This document shows, piece by piece, positions 6,218 to 9,359 of a stretch of 9,359 nt of DNA (its first letter is position 1; the number at the start of each line of letters is the position of its first letter). Source of the DNA: Acetoanaerobium sp041831635 (GTDB taxonomy: Bacteria; Bacillota; Clostridia; Peptostreptococcales; Filifactoraceae); NCBI GenBank assembly GCA_041831635.1, contig JBHASY010000098.1, forward strand, positions 1 through 9,359. Reading direction: 5' to 3'. A program made the position numbers and the translations under genes. The notes beneath the pieces were generated by a model. It saw nothing but the letters and a program-made list of their open reading frames with translations. It ran no database searches and was not told the DNA's origin.

Positions 6218-6528
6218 TGTCTAGGAAATTAAATTCTCTGGTGCAAAAAAGGGTTGAAAACCTTATAGGACAGCTTAACACCTTAATGCTTTGTAAGGTA
6301 ATTCAGGTTATCCCTCATATAGAAATCATATCATACTTTGATGCTAAGTATATAGATTTTGAAAATTATGAGAGAACAAAAATTCAAAAACCGATAACTA
6401 TGCAAGGAGCATCGTTTCAAGTAGGAGATATCGTTCTTACAGGGTTTTTGCAGGAATTTGTAGAAGATGGGGCAACAAGGAAATTTGATATTTCAGATGC
6501 TGTAATCATAGGAAAGGTGAATTTATGA
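6217..6528 (+). CDS. Short baseplate spike, Gp138 N-terminal-like OB domain
   Basis: 103 residues from the ATG at 6217, which overlaps the hub stop (TGATG) and has GGAGG at 6204-6208; the frame is open to 6190 but that upstream ATG has no site. A helical start (LNSLVQKRVENLIGQLNTLM) is followed by CKVIQVIPHIEIISYF, then KIQKPITMQGASFQVGDIVLTGFLQEFV and ISDAVIIGKVNL. The last part, with GDIVLTGF and DAVIIG, fits the OB-fold of the Gp138/gpV spike group, which attaches under the hub and pierces the envelope. Nothing follows the OB domain: no beta-helix and no HxH metal-binding tip. The tip could be another subunit, or the spike may be blunt. Family call moderate. Confidence 0.65.
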   Translation: MSRKLNSLVQKRVENLIGQLNTLMLCKVIQVIPHIEIISYFDAKYIDFENYERTKIQKPITMQGASFQVGDIVLTGFLQEFVEDGATRKFDISDAVIIGKVNL

Positions 6529-6878
6529 AAAGCTTTAAAATCTATGATGATGATTTGGTAATAACAGAAAACGATATACAAATGATAGACTCTGACGATG
6601 AGGTATGCCAATGCATTGAAAGAGCCATTACTACGAGGATTAAAGAATGGTTTTTAAACAGTATGCACGGAATGGACTATAACGAACTAAAACAGAAAAA
6701 TCCGGATATAGAGCGTATTAAGCTTGATATTACTGAGGCGGCAATGCAAGAGGAAAGACTAAAGTACATTAAAGAAATAAATGTTGATTTTGATGCACTC
6801 TCAAGAGTGGCAAAGATTGATTTAATCGGAATTTTAAAAAATGGAAATGAAGTATATTTGCAGGGGGTGGGAATCTGA
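6525..6878 (+). CDS. Baseplate wedge / sheath initiator, gp25-like
   Basis: 117 residues, ATG overlapping the preceding stop (ATGA). Pattern: DDDLVITENDIQMIDSDDEV, a helix CIERAITTRIKEWFLNSMHGMDYNELKQK, an acidic helix DIERIKLDITEAAMQEERLKYIKEINVDFD, and closing strands AKIDLIGILKNGNEVYLQGVGI. The RIKEWFLN..HGMDY core is the hallmark of the gp25/gpW/P2 gpW family, which joins wedge to hub and starts sheath assembly. Length is normal. Stop and next start overlap as TGATG at 6876-6880, so translation with the gpJ-like gene is probably coupled. Confidence 0.85.
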   Translation: MKSFKIYDDDLVITENDIQMIDSDDEVCQCIERAITTRIKEWFLNSMHGMDYNELKQKNPDIERIKLDITEAAMQEERLKYIKEINVDFDALSRVAKIDLIGILKNGNEVYLQGVGI

Positions 6879-8038
6879 TGTTCGGTATATCCGAAAAAGG
6901 TTTTAAAAGGAAGATGTACAGCGACATAGAGCAAGATATATTTACCAGAGCTAGGGACTTGTTTGGCGAAGATATCAATTTATCAGAGAGAAGTCCATTG
7001 GGTCTTTTTTTTCGCACTATTTCATGGTCGCTTTCACTTTTGTGGCAACTTGCAGAAAAAGTTTATTTTCAAGGACATCTAAGAGATGCAGAGGGAATAA
7101 ATTTAGACTATGTATGTGAAAAAGCTGATATATACAGATTTCCTGCTATGGCAAGTTATGGATATGCAAAATTTACAGGAACGCCCGGAAAGAAAATTTA
7201 CAAAGGATTTCTTGTTAAAACTGTGCAGGGAGTTGTTTTTAAAACATCTTCAGAGTGCATCATAGGAGAAGATGGAAGCATTTCTACTTTAGTTAGATGT
7301 ATGGAATCAGGCAGTCTTGGAAATATAGATACATCTTCGCTTAGGATAATTATAAATCCTGAACTTGATATAGTTTCTGTAACAAATGAGGAAAGATTTA
7401 CTACAGGAAGAGATGTAGAAACCGATGACGAACTAAGAGAGCGTTACAAGCTTTCATTTACAGGAAGCGGAAAAGCAACTATAGATGCTATACGTGCTCA
7501 TTTGTTGAAAATACCTACTCTTAGAGGACTTAAAATAAGTGAAAATGACAGTATGCAAACAGTAAACGGTATGGTCCCTAAATCTATAAAGATAATTGCA
7601 CTTGGCGGTTCCGATGAAGAGGTAGCACAAGCAATACTTGATTCAAAAGCCGCAGGAATAGCTACAAACGGAAATGTATCCTTTATGGCAACAGACAATA
7701 TAGGGGAAAAGCATTTAATCAAGTTTTCAAGGGCTACAGAACTCCCTATATTTGTAAAGGCAAATCTGAAATTTAAAAAAGATGTAAGAAACAAAGAAAC
7801 ATTAGTAGTTCAGGTACAATCTAAGATTATAAAATATATCAACAGTATACCTATGGGAAATGATATTTTCTTAGCGATTTTAGTTTCTAATGTAGTTTGT
7901 AATGAACCTTATATCGAAGATATTGCTATAACTATAGGCAGGACTTCTGAAAGTCTTAATTCATCTAACATATCTATTGAAGATGAAGAAGTCCCTTACA
8001 CTGACACTGACAAGGTTGTGATTGTATATGAACCTTAA
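6878..8038 (+). CDS. Baseplate wedge protein J-like (gpJ/gp6/XkdT)
   Basis: 386 residues. The start is the ATG of the TGATG overlap, with the purine-rich GGGGGTGGGA upstream. The N-terminus (FKRKMYSDIEQDIFTRARDLFGEDINLSERSPLGLFFRTIS) followed by LRDAEGINLDYVCEKADIYRFPA is typical of the Baseplate_J family, where proteins count phage wedges in a dimeric triangle. Then YGYAKFTGTPGKKIYKGFLVKTVQGVVFKTSSECI (the J core strand domain), RFTTGRDVETDDELRERYKLSF (conserved DDELR motif, about residues 181-198), and a C-terminal wing with VQSKIIKYINSIPMGNDIFLAILVSNV. All parts expected are present. Its end overlaps the next gene by 11 bases. Confidence 0.92.
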   Translation: MFGISEKGFKRKMYSDIEQDIFTRARDLFGEDINLSERSPLGLFFRTISWSLSLLWQLAEKVYFQGHLRDAEGINLDYVCEKADIYRFPAMASYGYAKFTGTPGKKIYKGFLVKTVQGVVFKTSSECIIGEDGSISTLVRCMESGSLGNIDTSSLRIIINPELDIVSVTNEERFTTGRDVETDDELRERYKLSFTGSGKATIDAIRAHLLKIPTLRGLKISENDSMQTVNGMVPKSIKIIALGGSDEEVAQAILDSKAAGIATNGNVSFMATDNIGEKHLIKFSRATELPIFVKANLKFKKDVRNKETLVVQVQSKIIKYINSIPMGNDIFLAILVSNVVCNEPYIEDIAITIGRTSESLNSSNISIEDEEVPYTDTDKVVIVYEP

Positions 8039-8660
8039 AAATATGCTAAAAAGGCTTACCTGGAATTACAATAAGAATTCTGAAAGCAATGTTTATAAGT
8101 TGTTCGCTTCTATATCAGCAGAGATAGAAAGTCTCAAAGAACTATATAGCAAGATAGAAGCGTATAGAGGTACTGACAATGCTACAGGCTACACACTAGA
8201 CCTTATAGGTGAAGATGTAAGGCAAGAGCGTAATAATATGTCTGACGATGAATACAGGGCTATGCTGAAGTTTAGAAGCAGTTTAAATCGCAGTAATACT
8301 GATATAAACAGCATAAATACTGCTATGAAAAGCATTATTTCAAACAATTATGTAAGAATGTATGAAGCCTTTAATCATAGTGACTATGAAGAGCCGTCAG
8401 CTGTTATTTTTGTAATCAAAGAATATATGAAAAATATAAACTATTTAGAAATAGAAAAAATTCTTGCAGCCGGAGTAAGAGCTATATGGAGAGTGGAAAA
8501 AGAAATAAAGGGATATCCTGCAATTGCCACAGCACTTATAGCAGGAGAACAGATAACTGTATACCCATATTCTATATCTACACTTACGACACATGGAAAA
8601 ATCAAAGTGACTACAACTTATGGTACCGGTTACGATGTAATGACAGTAAAACCGAAATAA
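8028..8660 (+). CDS. Baseplate/tail protein, gpI / YmfQ (DUF2313)-like
   Basis: 210 residues from ATG 8028. A TTG at 8022 in the same frame would add two residues; I prefer ATG because an AAGGTTGTG site (8012-8020) lies 7 bases upstream. The protein begins with MLKRLTWNYNKNSESNVYKL, an amphipathic helix AEIESLKELYSKIE, then GYTLDLIGEDVRQERNNMSDDEYRAMLKFRSSLNRSNTD, the layout seen in gpI/YmfQ-type proteins that follow gpJ and bind fibres to the wedge. C-terminal parts (about 125-210) are beta-rich and end TTYGTGYDVMTVKPK. Placement directly between gpJ and the fibre gene agrees. The family name is provisional, since DUF2612-type proteins in the same position look alike. Confidence 0.65.
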   Translation: MNLKNMLKRLTWNYNKNSESNVYKLFASISAEIESLKELYSKIEAYRGTDNATGYTLDLIGEDVRQERNNMSDDEYRAMLKFRSSLNRSNTDINSINTAMKSIISNNYVRMYEAFNHSDYEEPSAVIFVIKEYMKNINYLEIEKILAAGVRAIWRVEKEIKGYPAIATALIAGEQITVYPYSISTLTTHGKIKVTTTYGTGYDVMTVKPK

Positions 8661-8674
8661 AAAGGAGGAAGAAA

Positions 8675-9359
8675 ATGCCCGAAAATTTCTATGCAATACT
8701 TACAAACACCGGAAAAGCTAAAATTGCAAATGCAGTGCTTTTAAATCAGAAAATAAACTTCAGCGAACTTGCACTTGGCGACTCGAACGGAAACTATGTA
8801 AATCCCACCGAAACTCAGACATCACTTGTAAATGAGGTGTTTAGAACTCAAATAGGTTCTGTAAGAACTGATGAAGACAACCCGAACTATATAGTAATAG
8901 AAACTGCTCTTTCTACGCAAACAGGTGGATTTATGATAAGGGAAGCGGGGATATATGACGAAGAGGGAGACCTTTTGGCAGTAGCTAAATATCCAGAAAC
9001 ATATAAACCTGCTCTTTCAGAAGGAAGTGCAAAAGACTTACTGATAGTAATGATTTTAGAAGTAACAAACACCTCTGTAGTTACTCTTAAAGTAGATCCT
9101 ACAGTTATACTTGCTACCAAGAAAGACTTAGAAAGGTATGCACTTTTGACTCATAATCACGATGAGTTATATCCAAATAAGGAAAATGTTAATACAAGAT
9201 TAAACGAACTTGAGGAAAATAAGGCAGATAAGTCTATGATTCAAAACAGCTTCTACACAGACCTTGAGGCTTACTACGGAAATACCAAGCTAATAGACGA
9301 TTTTCAAGATATAAGTAAGTGGGAAGCTATGGGAGGTACAGTTACTACAGGAAATAAAA
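8675..9359 (+). CDS. Tail fibre protein, DUF3751-like N-terminus, cut by window edge
   Basis: At least 228 residues, still open at 9359. The ATG at 8675 follows a strong AAAGGAGGAAG site. The N-terminal 145 residues match the tail-collar fibre family: FYAILTNTGKAKIANAVL, then KINFSELALGDSNGNYVNP (usual LALGDGxG), then TSLVNEVFRTQIGSV, TGGFMIREAGIYDEEGDLLAVAKYPETYKP, LSEGSAKDLLIVMILEVTN, and DPTVILATKKDL. This domain plugs the fibre into the gpI protein. After about residue 157 comes a linker HNHDELYPNKENVNTRLNEL, similar to linkers preceding a variable shaft and receptor-binding tip. That tip lies outside the window, so specificity cannot be judged. Confidence 0.88.
   Translation, partial: MPENFYAILTNTGKAKIANAVLLNQKINFSELALGDSNGNYVNPTETQTSLVNEVFRTQIGSVRTDEDNPNYIVIETALSTQTGGFMIREAGIYDEEGDLLAVAKYPETYKPALSEGSAKDLLIVMILEVTNTSVVTLKVDPTVILATKKDLERYALLTHNHDELYPNKENVNTRLNELEENKADKSMIQNSFYTDLEAYYGNTKLIDDFQDISKWEAMGGTVTTGNK

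Noticed and set aside
1..9359. tRNA genes, CRISPR arrays, diversity-generating repeats, att sites
   Set aside because: None seen on reading either strand. The fibre's variable tip is beyond the window, so a diversity system there cannot be judged.

Overview
The window is a stretch of the late structural operon of a contractile-tailed (myovirus-type) phage, prophage or phage-derived tail particle. One end of an IS256-family insertion sequence lies at the left edge. The DNA is A+T-rich, Shine-Dalgarno sites are strong and purine-rich (GGAGG, GGGGGAGG), genes overlap by 1-17 bases, and the transposase N-terminus resembles those of gut Clostridia. A low-G+C Bacillota host, probably Clostridia, is therefore the best guess. 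No capsid, integrase, lysis or replication gene lies in the window, so prophage, free phage and tailocin cannot be told apart.

Layout: (1) Bases 1-139 are the left end of an IS256-like element. The transposase starts at 67 and reads leftward out of the window. The element's tip is at about 139, and a hairpin covers the transposase ribosome binding site. (2) Bases 140-934 are the 3' part of a tail sheath gene (DUF3383-like) cut off from its 5' end by the insertion. (3) Bases 962-1369 encode a DUF3277-like tail tube protein. (4) Bases 1480-1939 hold a tail assembly chaperone with a second, shifted reading frame, a likely programmed frameshift of the lambda G/GT type but with -2 (or +1) geometry. 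A terminator-like hairpin follows at 1948-1979. (5) Bases 2010-4286 encode the tape measure protein. (6) Bases 4287-4439 contain a possible 31-residue ORF and a hairpin placed between a Shine-Dalgarno-like run and the next start codon. (7) Bases 4440-8660 are the baseplate cassette, in order: Dit-like protein, small plug-like protein, hub (gp27/gpD-like), short Gp138-like spike, gp25-like wedge/sheath initiator, gpJ/gp6-like wedge and gpI/YmfQ-like protein. (8) From 8675 a tail fibre (DUF3751-like N-terminus) runs off the right edge.

All phage genes read rightward and are closely packed, as expected for one late transcript. The sheath and tube form the tail shaft, the chaperones load the tape measure, and the hub, spike and wedge proteins build the baseplate to which the fibre attaches. 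With the sheath gene broken, the element as sequenced probably cannot make a functional contractile tail unless an intact copy exists elsewhere or the insertion is present in only part of the population.

The gene content itself is known tail biology. The more interesting signals are regulatory and structural: the shifted chaperone frame, the two intra-operon hairpins, the IS hairpin and the disrupted sheath. I did not find a convincing new biological system.
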